Below, one piece after another: positions 47,199 through 59,999 of a stretch of 64,000 nucleotides of DNA. This stretch comes from Phoenix dactylifera (lineage: Eukaryota > Streptophyta > Magnoliopsida > Arecales > Arecaceae): contig NC_052399.1 of assembly GCF_009389715.1 (NCBI RefSeq), forward strand, positions 28,467,146 through 28,531,145. The letters run 5' to 3'. The notes beneath the pieces were generated by a model, which ran no database searches, was not told the origin of the DNA, and worked only from the letters and a program-made list of their open reading frames with translations. Each line of letters opens with the position of its first letter. Position 1 is the first letter of the stretch. Made by a program: the position numbers and the translations under genes.

Positions 47199-47440
47199 TG
47201 TAAGAAAATATAAAATATATAAATATATCGACCTCATCTTATTAACTTAAGTCTTTCGAATAAATGGTGATTTTAGCATGGTATCAGCGCCTCTGCACTC
47301 TTTAATCCCATTATTAAAAAATTTTACATGTTGAGCCCACCCATTAAAAGAAAATCCAGCCTACATGTGAAACAGTGTGTAAAAAAATATAAAATATATA
47401 AATAAATCTATTTTATTTTATTAGCTTAAGCTTTAAGATG
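47199..47440 (+). mobile_element. TRIM-like miniature LTR element, second family
   Basis: 47199-47278 (80 bases, TGTAAG...TTAGCA) is followed directly by TGGTATCAGCGC, one base from the tRNA-Met primer site. About 100 bases later, at 47378, a second copy starts (TGTAAAAAAATATAAAATATATA, then TATTAGCTTAAGCTTT) and fades after about 62 bases. There is no coding sequence. Confidence 0.6.
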
Positions 47441-48485
47441 TACAACACTTTATAATGCAGCACTGCACCCCAAACAATCTTGGTTGTTTTGGGGATTGGC
47501 CTGAATGGTCTCTCTCTTTCATGCATGTCGGTACGTGAACATGAGAGCGATGGAACCATGTGCAATTAATTAATATTTCTAGTGGTTTCGTGCAAGCATG
47601 CATGGATCGATCCCACATGGTGTGATTCTTCCTTATTTGTCTGTGCTTTATACTAAAGAAGTTTCGACTAGTTTAGCATGGTTCATGAAAACAAAGCATG
47701 CATACATACACATCGTTAAAATAGACCATAATGATTTGACATTATACCTGCACTGTCTGCATTCTTAAGTTGAATATCTTAGATTTTCAAATGTTTACTC
47801 TAGCTATTTATAATAACGAGCTATTAAAATCATCATAACCTCAATTAAATAACAACACAAAAAGCATGGGTATAGAAAGTTTATATGGATAGGACCCATT
47901 AAAACATATAATCATGACCCCTCCAATTACATTGTTAAATCTCAGCTTATATTTCTAGTTCATTCCATTACTTAATTTATTAGGAAACCAAATTTAAGGG
48001 ATAAAGGACAAGAACAAGAATAAACCGGCTCTTTTGCTTTACTTTTTTTTCTCTCTCTTTAGTTTCTTTTTTTGGGGCGTGGGAATACCCTTTTTTTCTC
48101 AAAACTTTGCATGTATTGTCTTCGTAACTAGAGTACGACTTTAGAGTTGATAACAATGGTTTTTGTATTAGATGAGCAATTGATGAAGATATTCTAAAAC
48201 ACTTAACTACTTAAATTAGGGTTTGAGAATGATGTGTGACCTCTTTAATGTTAAAGAGTGACTAGCATCAACCTAGGGAATTCCATTTCTTTTGTGATCT
48301 CTTTAATTAATTGCCAATCTGTTAAAGAGCACCCATTGACGGACTTATAGAAACAGGGAGAGGAGGCTTCTACTTTGACGTTTTCCACCTAGGTTCATAT
48401 GATATATGTACTACACTTTAATCCGTTCCACAGGACCCCCGTGAGCTTGGCTCCTCCAGTAACACTCATCCATGAAACTTTTCCC
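47441..48485. other. Upstream region of pectinesterase gene 3
   Basis: AT-rich promoter-side DNA without recognisable genes or repeats. Confidence 0.35.
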
Positions 48486-48493
48486 TATATAAT
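48486..48493 (+). promoter_or_regulatory. TATA box of pectinesterase gene 3
   Basis: TATATAAT lies 73-80 bases upstream of the ATG at 48566. The leader that follows contains a CT microsatellite at about 48530-48558. That position downstream of the TATA box matches the Y-patch style of plant core promoters. Confidence 0.65.
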
Positions 48494-48565
48494 AAGTTTG
48501 TGGAACATTACGCAACTCTCATCAAGCACCCTCTCTCTCTCTCTCTCCCTCTCCCCTTCAGAAGC

Positions 48566-50956
48566 ATGAGCATGTACGAGAGAGTGAGCTCCAAGAAAAA
48601 GTTCATCATGTGGGCTTGTACTATCTCCACGGTGCTTATTCTAACAATCATAAAGCAAGCAGGAGCTGAGCCCAAGGTTCTAGCTTCCTCTCACCATTCC
48701 TTCTCTACAGTCTCTAGGCCTGCCGCCGCCGCCGCCGCCACCACCACCAAGACCTCGAGCGCCGTGGCCTCCGCCTGCGCAGCCACCCTCTACCCAAATG
48801 CATGCGAGTCCGCCCTCGCCTCCGTTGCCGGAGCACCGACAAAGTCCGCAAAAGAGCTCTTCGACATCTCCGTCCAATCCGCCATGACCCGGGCCCACTC
48901 GGTCCGCGCCATGGCCTACAACCTAACTCTCAAGCACCAGAAGACTGGGTCCGGCCGACCTACCGGCATGGACGACTGCCTCGAGCTCCTCGACATCAGC
49001 GTAGATCAACTCAACGACGTCCTCAACCCGAAGACAAGCTCGAGCCCTCATGACGTCAAGACGTGGCTCAGCGCAGCCCTCACGAACCAAGCGACGTGCA
49101 GGGATAGTCTCGACACCGTCGATGCCTCCGACGGGAGGGATGCCATGAGCGCCCAAGTGGAGAGCTTGACGCAATTCATTGGTAACTCGCTCGCACTTCA
49201 CAAGAAGCTCGATGGGGGAAAGGGTTCCGGTGGCCGGAAGTTGTTGTCCGATGGATTTCCGGCGTGGTTGTCGGCCGGGGACCGGAAGCTTCTGCAGGCT
49301 TCCCCGGAGGACATTCGAGCCGACGCGGTGGTGGCCAAGGATGGCAGCGGGACCCACAAGACGATCAACGAGGCCATCGCCTTCGTGTCGCCGGCTGCCG
49401 CCAGCGGCGGCGGCGGCGGCGGTGGAAGGAGCGTGATTTATGTGAAAGCCGGGACCTATAACGAGTACATTAAGATCCCAACCAAGCAGAAGAACGTTAT
49501 GTTGATGGGAGACGGGAAGGGCAAATCGGTCATTGTGGGCAGCAGGAATGCGGCCAACGGGTATACGACCTACGGCACAGCGACTGTCGGTGAGTATAAG
49601 CTCGCTCTTTTATTCCTGGTTTACCCTCGAAATAATAATTCTTACGTGACAGGTCCAAAATAGCTATTAGCAAGATCAGCTCAAATAAGTGGTACTATGG
49701 GCCTATTGTGCTTTGGACAATGTTTGTTTGTCGACTAGTTTAGGTAGAACTCTGCGGCCACCATTCACCTGTCTCACTTGGCGGGCCTGTCACAATTTAT
49801 GTTTTTCAGCAATCATCTCAATTAATGTTAATTACCCCAAATATGCCAATTTTAAAACACCTAACTTTGGGGCCGTATCGTGATTCGTGAGTAGGCTCCA
49901 AACGAATAAACTCATGACAAATAATAAATGGTGAAAAAAAAGGCATATTTACCAAAAAAAAAAAAAAAAAAGAGAGAAGGAATCACTTCCAGCCGACATC
50001 ATGACCCAGTTTCAAAATGCCACAAAGAAAGTCAAAGGTGGTGGCGAAAACGAAAGAGTTTAAAGATAGAAACACACACTTTCCAGCTGCATTTGACGTC
50101 TCAACGAATAGCTCCACCACTGTTACTTTAATATTTGAACTGAGAGATATAGCTTGAAAACTTTAGGCAATGGCCCCAACCCAACTCAAACTTGGATGCG
50201 ATCTTGACTCGCAGCCAAGCACTAACGTACGAGAAGAATTCTTTCCTGCTTCTAATTAACTTGGGGATATTTGCAGCTGCCATGGGTGCGGGCTTCATTG
50301 CCAAGGGCCTAACCATCATCAACAACTCCGGCCCATCCAAGAGCCAGGGCGTGGCACTGAGAGTTGGCGCCGACAAGTCTGTGATCTACCAATGCTCCAT
50401 CCAGGGATACCAGGACACCCTCTACACCCACTCTAACCGGCAATTCTATTCGGAAGATGACATCTACGGCACCGTCGACTTCATCTTCGGCAACTCGGCC
50501 GTCGTCTTCCAGAATTGCTTCATCCAACCCCGAAAGCCCGGCGGGGGACAAAGGAACTCGATCACGGCGCAAGGCCGGCTCGACCCGAATCAAAACACCG
50601 GCATATCGATCCACAGATGCAGGATCGTCGGTGCTTCCGACTTGGGCGGCACTCCGACGTACCTCGGCAGGCCATGGCACAAGTACTCGAGGACGGTGGT
50701 GATGGAGACTTACATGGATGGCTCCATCAACTCTGCTGGGTGGGAGCCATGGTCAGGTAGCTTTGCACTGTCCACTCTGTACTATGGTGAGTATGCCAAC
50801 ACGGGCCCAGGGGCCTCGACGTCCGGCCGGGTCCGTTGGCCCGGCGTTCACTCGTCGCTCTCCGCCGCTGAAGCATCCAAATTTACTGTTGCTGGATTCA
50901 TCTTTGGTGACTCATGGTTGCCCGGGACCGGCGTCAGCTACACTGCCGGACTGTAA
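48566..50956 (+). CDS. Pectinesterase/pectinesterase inhibitor (type I PME) 3
   Basis: Two exons, 48566-49589 and 50277-50956, join in phase 1 (GTC G|CT) to 567 residues. The start is the first ATG after the TATA box; the open frame extends upstream to 48500 without another ATG. A basic KKK precedes a hydrophobic signal (about residues 13-28) ending near AGA. A poly-Ala/Thr stretch leads into the PMEI pro-domain. RKLL at 224-227 and 240-243 are processing sites. A Gly run (about 49405-49430) lies just before the GTYNEYI box. Catalytic residues are Gln365, Gln387-Asp388, Asp409 and Arg473/Trp475. The first Gln motif is QGVALR rather than QAVALR, and FYRECDI is FYSEDDI, so the second Cys of a usual disulfide is replaced by Asp402 while Cys381 stays. 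Coding sequence is very GC-rich. Confidence 0.92.
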
Positions 50957-53900
50957 AACATATACGTATACTTTCTGCAGGCATGATATGTGCATCAGTT
51001 ATCACTGTTTTGCATCAGGTTTGGGGATGGGCCCTAAGATATATTATGGTAATTCAGACAAATTAAGGCTTGTTTGGTTTTATCTGTAAGTGTAGATTGA
51101 ATCATGTCGCTATAGCAATAAATGTTGGTTCTATTTTTAAGCTGACAAACATTTCCTTTTGAATGAAGGATGTTCATGATGCGTATGTAGTTTGACGTAT
51201 TTTGCTTTGATAGGCTGTACTCATGTAAGAGCTATATGAATGCTTTTTTTACCAAAAAAAAAAAAAAAAAAATCCTTTGAATGAGGTGGGGCACGAGTAA
51301 TTCAAGTGAATTGATAAGTCCCTCAAACTAAAGGCATGCTTTATGCAATTTTTAATTGACCATATGATACAGACATGAGAGGACCACGTTGCTTGTTGCT
51401 TTAGCTATCCACAAGAAGGATAAATGCATAAAAGAAAGCTATCATATGGAATCTTTGGAGATTTGGGGACCACGACCAAGTCAATTTCCAGCAGCTGGCT
51501 GGCATCTTTTCTTGCAGAAATGAGATAATTTGTTCATCAGGAGAAAAGATAATATTTGAACATTTTTAAATTAAGGAGGTTTTCGCCTCTCTATTTTGTA
51601 TGACAAAGCTTGATCGATTTCTTTAGGAGGTCAGTACTTATTTATCTTCTTCTCAGAGGTTGTACCATTATACGTACGCACCTGTCAATAAAACGATAAG
51701 TAGTATCATAAATAATCACTAAATCAACTGGAAAATGAGACAAAGGAGTGATTTCAAAAATTCCTTGATGGCTAATGAAGCTTGATCTGCTAAAACTAAT
51801 TTGCATGCATGCCAGCCTAGGAGAGGTTTGAACTTATGATAGACCTATAGGAAAGTCTTGCATGGTTTTAAATCAAGACATCTATTACTAGCGAGGTTCG
51901 ATCCAGAAAAATGAAATGTAAACTCGAGTTTTCCATGCAATTCTAAGTATAGCTTTCAGTGAAAATGAATTTTGATAGAGAAGGCCATATTCGGTCAATG
52001 AAGAAAGCATCGCAGAAATCGTTTCTGAGGGCAAAATAGATCGGGATATATATGCTTTTGTTCTTTTCCCATTTGTTACTTGATATATCAACTCACAAGT
52101 CGGATGGATAAGGATATTTCAGCATATATAGCCAAGAAAGCTGACTAGCTGCTGTCTTGCATCATAACAGGAAGAAAGAGTAAAAGAAACCATTGAGACA
52201 ATATGTCAACTTTCACTCAAAAGAAATAACAAATTCTCCAATCAGATCAGTGATGGTACCACGTCCTTTTCCTGGAAGGCTATTAATCAATTCTACATAG
52301 CAATAATATCATACCCTGATTAGAGTCCTCATATATATTCTGATTCTTGATCTCTAAAGCTGCCATGATTTATCCATGCATACGTAGAAAATACATACGC
52401 AACTGGCATAACCAGGTATGGCCAGCAAATATATGCAAGAAAAGATAAGAGTATATGCCGGTATAGCTTCTAGGTAGCCATGCTTGTGATAACCTTACAT
52501 ATCAACAAAAAAAAGAAGCAAAAGAGAAGGAACCAAACGATCTGATGGTCCGTAGATGTTATGGTGCTTTGTATTTAGAGGAAAGATTGCTAAAAGGGCC
52601 TCTCTACTCGAGTTTTCAGGTTTTTAAGGTGTCCATGCAAGGATAGAATTCACCTATCCTAGGGTTCTGGGGATTACACCGTTTATATTTTAGGGTTTTT
52701 GAGTGCTCCTGAGATTTGAAGGCTTTTGCATTAGGATTTTTCTCTTCTCCTCTTTGTATTTTCTCCATTATTGGTGAAGCTTTCTAATTAGTCATCTCCT
52801 CTCATAGATGTAAACAATGGGCTGAACAATGTAAAACAATGTATTCTTTGCTTTTATTTGCTTTACTATCTCTCCATCTAGTCTCTTTGCACAGCAGTAA
52901 AGAATATGCTTGTCTAGTTTTTCTCTCTGATATAAATTGCCTCCACATTGCTTTTGAAACAACCAAGTTGCCCATAATCTGCAACAAAACGGAACCTTCA
53001 AGAGATAACAAGTAACATTATGAAAAAACTGATATAGAATTACGCACACAAATATTAGCAGAATGGAAGCTGATCAAAACATACCCAGGCACATCAGCTG
53101 CCAAGTTACATTCTGATTCCTAGATAAATGTTGCATGCAAATATTGTATAGAACAGTTATTAATCTTAAATGCTTCTAAGGTTTTACCCTGAAAAATATT
53201 TGAATGCTTAGTTAGGAGAGTATCTAGCTAAAAGCCCACTAACCGTACATAAAGTAAGAAGTTCTAGAAATTTCTTTGGGAGAGAAGAATGTAGAAAATT
53301 AATTACCACTTAAAGTGCTTAAATTTTTACTGATCTGGTACTCTTACTATACATCGCCGAATTGGATAGGGTTTGGTAGGATCCCTTCAGTACTGCCCAA
53401 ATCGGATAGGGTTTGGTGTGGTCCCTTTGCTAAATTTGGTAGAATCAACCAGGATCAAATTTGGAAGGTTGAAACGTTATTCAATTCAGATTTTAGCCAA
53501 TGCCAATAGTCTGAATTTCGGCATCTGTTGCTCAAGCTTTAGGGTTGGATCGGACAAGGACACTTGCAACTGTACCGATCCGATTAGGTTAAATCGAGGC
53601 AAGGTCCTAGAAAGTAAAATTAGCGAGAAAGTTAGAAATCAATACTTTTTAAATCAAATGGTGGACCTGCAAACATGCAGCAATAATCATACTCTTCAGA
53701 AATTCTCTAGAAAAAAAGGTAAGAAGAAAAGGGTACTCAAATATGAAAACTTTCACTACTTGAGTCAGCTGCACATGTTCTTCATCAGATGCCTCACAAG
53801 TGCAATTAGTCAAAAATACATCAAGTTCTCATTGTCGGTTTAATTCAACAGAGTATTTTATATGTATTGTGCACTGACAATACGATATTACTTTGCTATT

Positions 53901-56397
53901 CTTAAAAAAAAATGGATTTAGTGTTGGATTTTCTTCTGTATTTCTTTGAGGATTTGTGTGCCTATCCATCAACTATTATAACAATATGTTAGTTACATGA
54001 GGTGAGAGACAGGTTATGGCAAAACAGTTGGCTTTTCTACTTAACTGTACTGTCGAATACCTGCATCAAATAACTTGGTTTGCCATTGTCAAACAGGAAT
54101 TTCAATAGAAGCAACTAGAAAGGGAAGCTTCTGCTCTACGTTGACAGGGTGATGCTGATCTCCATGGTACTATGTATATGTATATTATGTCTTTTTCCCT
54201 TTGTCCCAAGTGAGTGGAAAGATAGCTTGGATACAATGTGGTTGGTTGAAGGAAGACAAGGAGTTCACATCTGTGATAATGATTTCAAACCTATTTCAGA
54301 AGCCTTGGATTTCTGAAGGGTAACATTGCAAGTTTTGTTTTTTGTTGGATGCTAAGAGATAGTTAATGGACTCACCCTTATTGTTTTGGCCAAATATGAT
54401 CCACTCCTCTCTAAAAAATCTCCTACTTTTCTATCTTTTTTTCTGATTTATATTTTTAATAAAAAGTTCCTATCCTCTACAAACTACAGGGTAAGAGGCT
54501 TAAAGATAATGCAACAACTGACTTAGACGATGCTCTTCTTGAAAAAAAATGCAAAAAAAAAAAATGAACAAGTGCTAGTCCTTGGCAATTCCAATGCTAT
54601 TGGAGTTTATTGGCAAAAGATTTTAATCCTTTCAATTGCTTTTCTCCTGCTCAATAATACAAACAAACTAAAAGTTTGGGATAAAACATTCAATTCAATT
54701 TGAAAGATAATTTTAAATAATAATGTAATGTCATTGGAACCACTATTATAATAGTTTTGTCCACCCTCTGTTGCGTTATTGAGGTGAATAACATGCAAAA
54801 ATAAAATAACTGTAATTTTTCATTATATCCATCGATTTTCTATTTTAGCCGGCCCTTATAACACAAGAAAACGATCATTATTTTCACTTATGCTTTCTTT
54901 CTGATGAAATTATTTATTTCAAATTACATTTTTTCCTCACAAAATTTCTTCCAAAAATGACTTTAATTGTGATTCAAATATATATTATTTTATTTAATAA
55001 AATAAAAAGATAATTTTTCTATTTTACCCATTATTTTCTATTATATTATTATTATCATTATAATAGCCATTATTTATCTACCTATCGATTACCTGTAGGT
55101 TTCATTTTTTTTCTAAGAATTAAATGTCTCTATCCTCATAGTAGATGAAGCATGGTATGGTTTTCATATGGTGAAATGAACTACTAGTTCCAAACTTCCC
55201 CCATTTGAGTCTACGTACGTTCGATTGGAATTTGGAAACACTTTGTTTGACGCTTATGTCAGATGGATTGGCATGACGTGTAAAAATGTGCTCCTTAGAT
55301 TCCTGATCAAATGGTTCTTGTCAACTTGGCTGGATGTAAAATGGTTTATAGCTACATATTGTGAAGCTGAACAAAATTTATAACAAGAAACATAAAATTG
55401 TTCAAACTTTTGAAGTTGTTCAAACTGGACAAGTTCACGGGCCAAACGGGCCGCCCAACCTGCTCAATGGCCAGGCTTGGGTCGAGTTCTTGGCCCGATA
55501 GGTTGGGCTGGGCATGGAATTAGACATATTAAATAAATTGTCTTAGACCCGGAGGCTTGGTGATTGAAGCCTGACCCGGGCCGGTCCGGGGTGATTCTTT
55601 TTTTTTATTATTTTTTTGGCATTGTTTGGTTTATGTTTAATGTATTTATAGACTTAATTGACAATGGCCGTTGATTTTTGAGCTCAATGTGATAATAGAT
55701 ATGTGATGGATTATTGAAAATATTTAATTATTCATGTTTAGTTTTAAAGTATTTTAAAGTATATATATATATTTTTTAAGGACAGGAAATCTGAATAAGA
55801 GCTCGACTTCAATCTTAGACTTCAATCCTTTGGATCTCCATTGTTGTTTGCGAAAACTTTAATCCATTATTATTGAATTCATTTGCTTCTATAATTTTCT
55901 TGGTTGCCTCTATGTTTGAATATCTTAACTTTTCATACATGACTGTCAACGCCATGTTTCTATCAATAGTTCCTACTTGTTGAAGCATCAGATTTTCTTG
56001 CTACAATACATATCTAATTGATTATTAATACTTGTTGGTTTCATAGAGTAAAGAGAGATTACTTGCTATGTAGCTAGTTGTATGTGCATCTTTCTAATTA
56101 AAAACTCCAATGTTCTATTCTAACTTTTTGTGCTAAAAAAATTTGACTATTTCTCATATCTTAATGTTATTTCAGGTTAATGGCATACAAGTAGCACAAC
56201 TGAACTTGAGGTCAACAATGTTCAAACCTTAGAGACATGGAGGCCAATAAATGTGGCAGTGGAATCCGCCTTTGGAAGTTGGTCGTGTAAATTTTTGATC
56301 CAATGTCTAGGTTGCATCAGGTTGTGCAGGTTTATGGCTAGGGAAGAGATTCATTGAGGAGTTCAGTTGCTTGGAAGATGAGAAATTAAGAAAGTAT
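50957..56397. other. Gene-poor region after pectinesterase gene 3
   Basis: 50957-51130 is the 3' flank, with AATAAATG near 51117 as a possible polyadenylation signal. Poly-A runs lie at 51255-51271 and 54548-54563. 53390-53600 and 55440-55600 contain degraded GGATAGGGTTTGG-like and GGGTTGGGCTGGGC-like dispersed-repeat words. No gene was recognised. Confidence 0.4.
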
Positions 56398-56725
56398 TGT
56401 TGAGGAACAGTCCTACAACTGATAGGTTAGAGGCTCTAGCTAGCTACATATACTCATGGATTTATCTGCTCAATAGCTTAAACTTTTGGATTGGACCTTA
56501 ACTTGATATCGAGGCTTGCTATCTTTCTTACCTACTGATGCCTCCACACTCCCACTTGCCAATCCATATATCATCTTTCTTCGAGTTCCACCCCTCGAGT
56601 TCTCTACATGAGAGAGGGTGTTGAGAAATAGTCCTACATCATGTAAATTAGAAACTTTTGTTGATCTTATATGCTCACAGGCCCATTCACCTACTAGCTT
56701 AAGCTTTTGGGTCGAGCGGGATAGG
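56398..56725 (+). mobile_element. TRIM-like miniature LTR element, third family
   Basis: Two direct repeats start TGTTGAG at 56398 and 56619 and share AGTCCTACA, TATACTCA/TATGCTCA and TAGCTTAA(A/G)CTTTTGG words over about 102 bases. After the first comes TGATATCGAGGC (56504-56515), 9 of 12 bases matching the tRNA-Met primer site. Before the second comes GAGAGAGGG (56610-56618), a polypurine tract. The internal part is about 110 bases and non-coding. Confidence 0.62.
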
Positions 56726-59700
56726 AGAAAAAACCTAGAGGTGGGATCCTGCCTCACTTTAAATCAAGAATAAGACTAAATCACTAGACTTGCCTCAATT
56801 ATTAGGTCTTCATGTCGAAGTATTGTTGCTAGGTAACTCAATCCTTAGATTGTCGTGATCCACATATATGGGGGAGAGAAAGTATTATCGGTCATTTTCC
56901 TGATTACATACCATATCCTAATATTTCCACAGAATATCATTTGCCTTGGGCAATTATTGCTTCACCTGACCATAGATGTGCTAGAGGGTGACAAAAACAT
57001 CTATTTTTTCTTAATTACCACCTAAGATTACTTGAGGGTGCAACATAGATCTTCGAACAATGGCAAACATAAATTCCTGCCAAATCTCAAGGCTTAAACT
57101 TGCTGGTGCAATCAAAACTAATTTCTCACATCCAATGAGCCTATCTCTGCATATATAAGTGATTACAACATTTATATGCCTAAAAGGACCTTTCCTACTG
57201 TTAATTAATGCAAGACATGTCAACTTTCAATTTCTAATGATTGCATGGAAATGAATTATTGGCCTAATATGGCTATTTTTAAAATCTTTTCAATCTGTCT
57301 TTAGTTCATCTCTTGAAGCCTAAGAGCGAAGCTTCCTGACCTTATACAAGGTTGTCGTTCTAAATAAATAGAGACCCTTTCATTGTTGGGGTCATGACAA
57401 TCCAAGGCTAGCTATGTTGAAAAAAAGAAAATCTAACAAAGTACAATCTCAGCTAATCAGTCCTTAGACAATATTATAAATTATTCAATGATTGGTCGAC
57501 ACTAGTCTCAGCTGACGGACAAACGAAGGGACAGATCTAAGCGACCTGGGACCCCCACCAATCCTCAAGCTCCAGCTCTAGATTCGGAGGACAAAAACAA
57601 ACAAAGGCACGCTAGAAGCTACGTTGGAATTTTGATTAAAACGATTGTGCCCGTAATATTTAGAAGGCTATCTTCCCCTTTCTTCTCATTTCTTCTTGCT
57701 TTTTTTTTTTTTTCCAGAGAAAGGGAGTTCGTCTGAATTTTAGTTAACCTTATTCAAATGTAGGGCTGCTAACATGTTGGTGAACCAAATGTGTTTATAT
57801 GTGGCCAATCATTCGGAAGATGCCCTATAGATTGAAAAAAGAGGACTGTCTAGGGCTCTCCAAAATTTGCTGTTTTTTCGATTTTTTTGGATATATCCGT
57901 ACTAAAACTGTATGAATCATCCATTTTAATAAGAAAATAAAAAAAATTAGAAGTATTTTAGACTTGGGTTACATTTTGGTTGTTGATTTTGAACCTAGAT
58001 CCAATTTATTAACTGATGAAGTTTTGGTTAGGTTAGGCCTAAGAAAGAAATGTTAGACCTAAAGACTACTTAAAGTTAGGTCAAGGTCGCACATGATCCA
58101 AACCCAATTCAAAATATTTGAGTTCGGGTTGGGATTGGATTAGCTTAGATCAACTGTCCAAGTCAGGCATTTAGCAAATTTTTATAGTTAAAAATATAAT
58201 TATCATAACTATATAAATACAAAATATTAAAAATTTTAAATAAAATCTAATTAATGCCACCCTAAAACATGAATTTTTTTCAAATATTTTTTTTTAAAAA
58301 AAATCCAAAACAAATAACATATTGAACATACAAACTTACAAACTACAATTTTGATGAACTCGAGACCATTCTCAATAAGAAATCATTACACAAGTAGTGA
58401 ATGCTTAAAGATACCTAAGAAAAAAAAGGAGGTGGGAGATAGATGAGGCTTATTAAAAGTCAAAAAAGAAATGCCAAATAAAGAAGGGTTTTATTTCATA
58501 CAATTCTAGTCGGACGGATATATTTCTTTGTCAAATTGGATCGAGCTTGTATAATTGATGATCTCTATCAGATTAGGTCATATCGAAAGATAAAATATTT
58601 AGATTGAATAGATTATTTAAAACAAATCTAACTTCTGTTCCTAACCCGCCCCACAAGTCTTAAAGAATAAGTTGGCCTAGATTTTTTCAGGAACTGGATC
58701 TGATTATGGATTAACCTGACTTATTTACAACCCTACTCAAATATTAGAATATACTCCTCAAAAACCAAACTTGAAATTCCTTGTTTGGTGAAGATGTGAG
58801 AGCATAAAGATAACTTCTTATTCTTCTTCTTTTTAAAAAATAAAAGATAACTAGATTAAAATCAACTAGAAAAGATTCGGACTGGCTCTGATTATGGATT
58901 AACCTGATCCAAACTTAGGATATACTATCAAAATCCAAACTTGTTTGCTGAAGACGTGAGAGCACAAAGGTAAGTCATCATTCTTCCTTTTAAAAAAGTA
59001 AAAGGTAACTAGATTATCACTTTTTTAAGGGAAAAATCAACCAGCAAAAGTTTCGAAGGCACTAAAAAATAAAGCTGACATGTGAAAGCTACCAGCACTT
59101 ATCAGATTATCCAGTCCAACATGCGTTGATGAGGGAAGACAAATTAGAAATTTTGTCGTGTAAAATGTTATAACCAATGTCATATCACTTGAACATGAAA
59201 GATGCTCACCGAGCCTAATGGCTTTATTATTGTATTCCTTTTCTAATCTTTTCTTAAAGTATAGGAAGAAAGTATGAATGCCGCCACCTTTAGTCGGCAA
59301 GCCAGATATATATAAATAAAAGTTGTGAATCCGAGACATGATACGGATTAGTGGCATCCTACAGGCCAATCATTCAGAGATATTTTTTTTTTATTTTTTT
59401 TATAATATATGATATTTTGGTTTAGAAAAAAAAAATGATGCAGACTGATGTTTTTATTCATGGAAAAAATTTAATTTTGCACTTATATATTTATCTGTAC
59501 CTGGTTTTTTATATACGCTACTGGGATAATATTTGAGGAGTGGCTTGTTGCTTCTTGGAATCCAGCTGTTCTCTTGGTTCTTAAAAATATATCATATAAT
59601 AGTATTTAATTTTCCTGACGGTGGATGGCTTACATTTGTCGCGTTGGTCCAAATGCGCGGGCCCACGATAACGCCCATTCACGTACAATGTGTGGTCTCT

Positions 59701-59999
59701 GGGCCCACTAAAGTGATCGCATACTTAGACGACCCTTCAGAGGTTTTGGGCTGTATCTTTCGCGTGGAAGAACGATTGTTTTTTTTTTTTTTTTTAGGGA
59801 ACGTCAATCTTATCTTTCATCTATCTGCACAGATCTGAAAGTAGATATTAAACGATCCGACGGTTGACGTCATGAAATAAGGAAAAACATTCTTTTGCGC
59901 GAAAGATACGCTCCGAAACCAGACCTTATATTTTCATATCTATATACAAGCAATGTCAAAAATGTAATTTTCTTTCTTTTTTTGGCAAGACACTGACAA
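56726..59999. other. Gene-poor region before the FAB1 gene
   Basis: Old dispersed-repeat words (GGTTGGGATTGG, TTAGGTC-type) lie at 57950-58170 and 58500-58740. Poly-T or poly-A runs lie at 57699-57712, 59377-59400 and 59780-59797. No gene was recognised. Confidence 0.4.

Noticed and set aside
48500..48565. Upstream extension of pectinesterase gene 3
   Set aside because: The extension has no ATG (it opens with GTG) and starts at about the expected transcription start.
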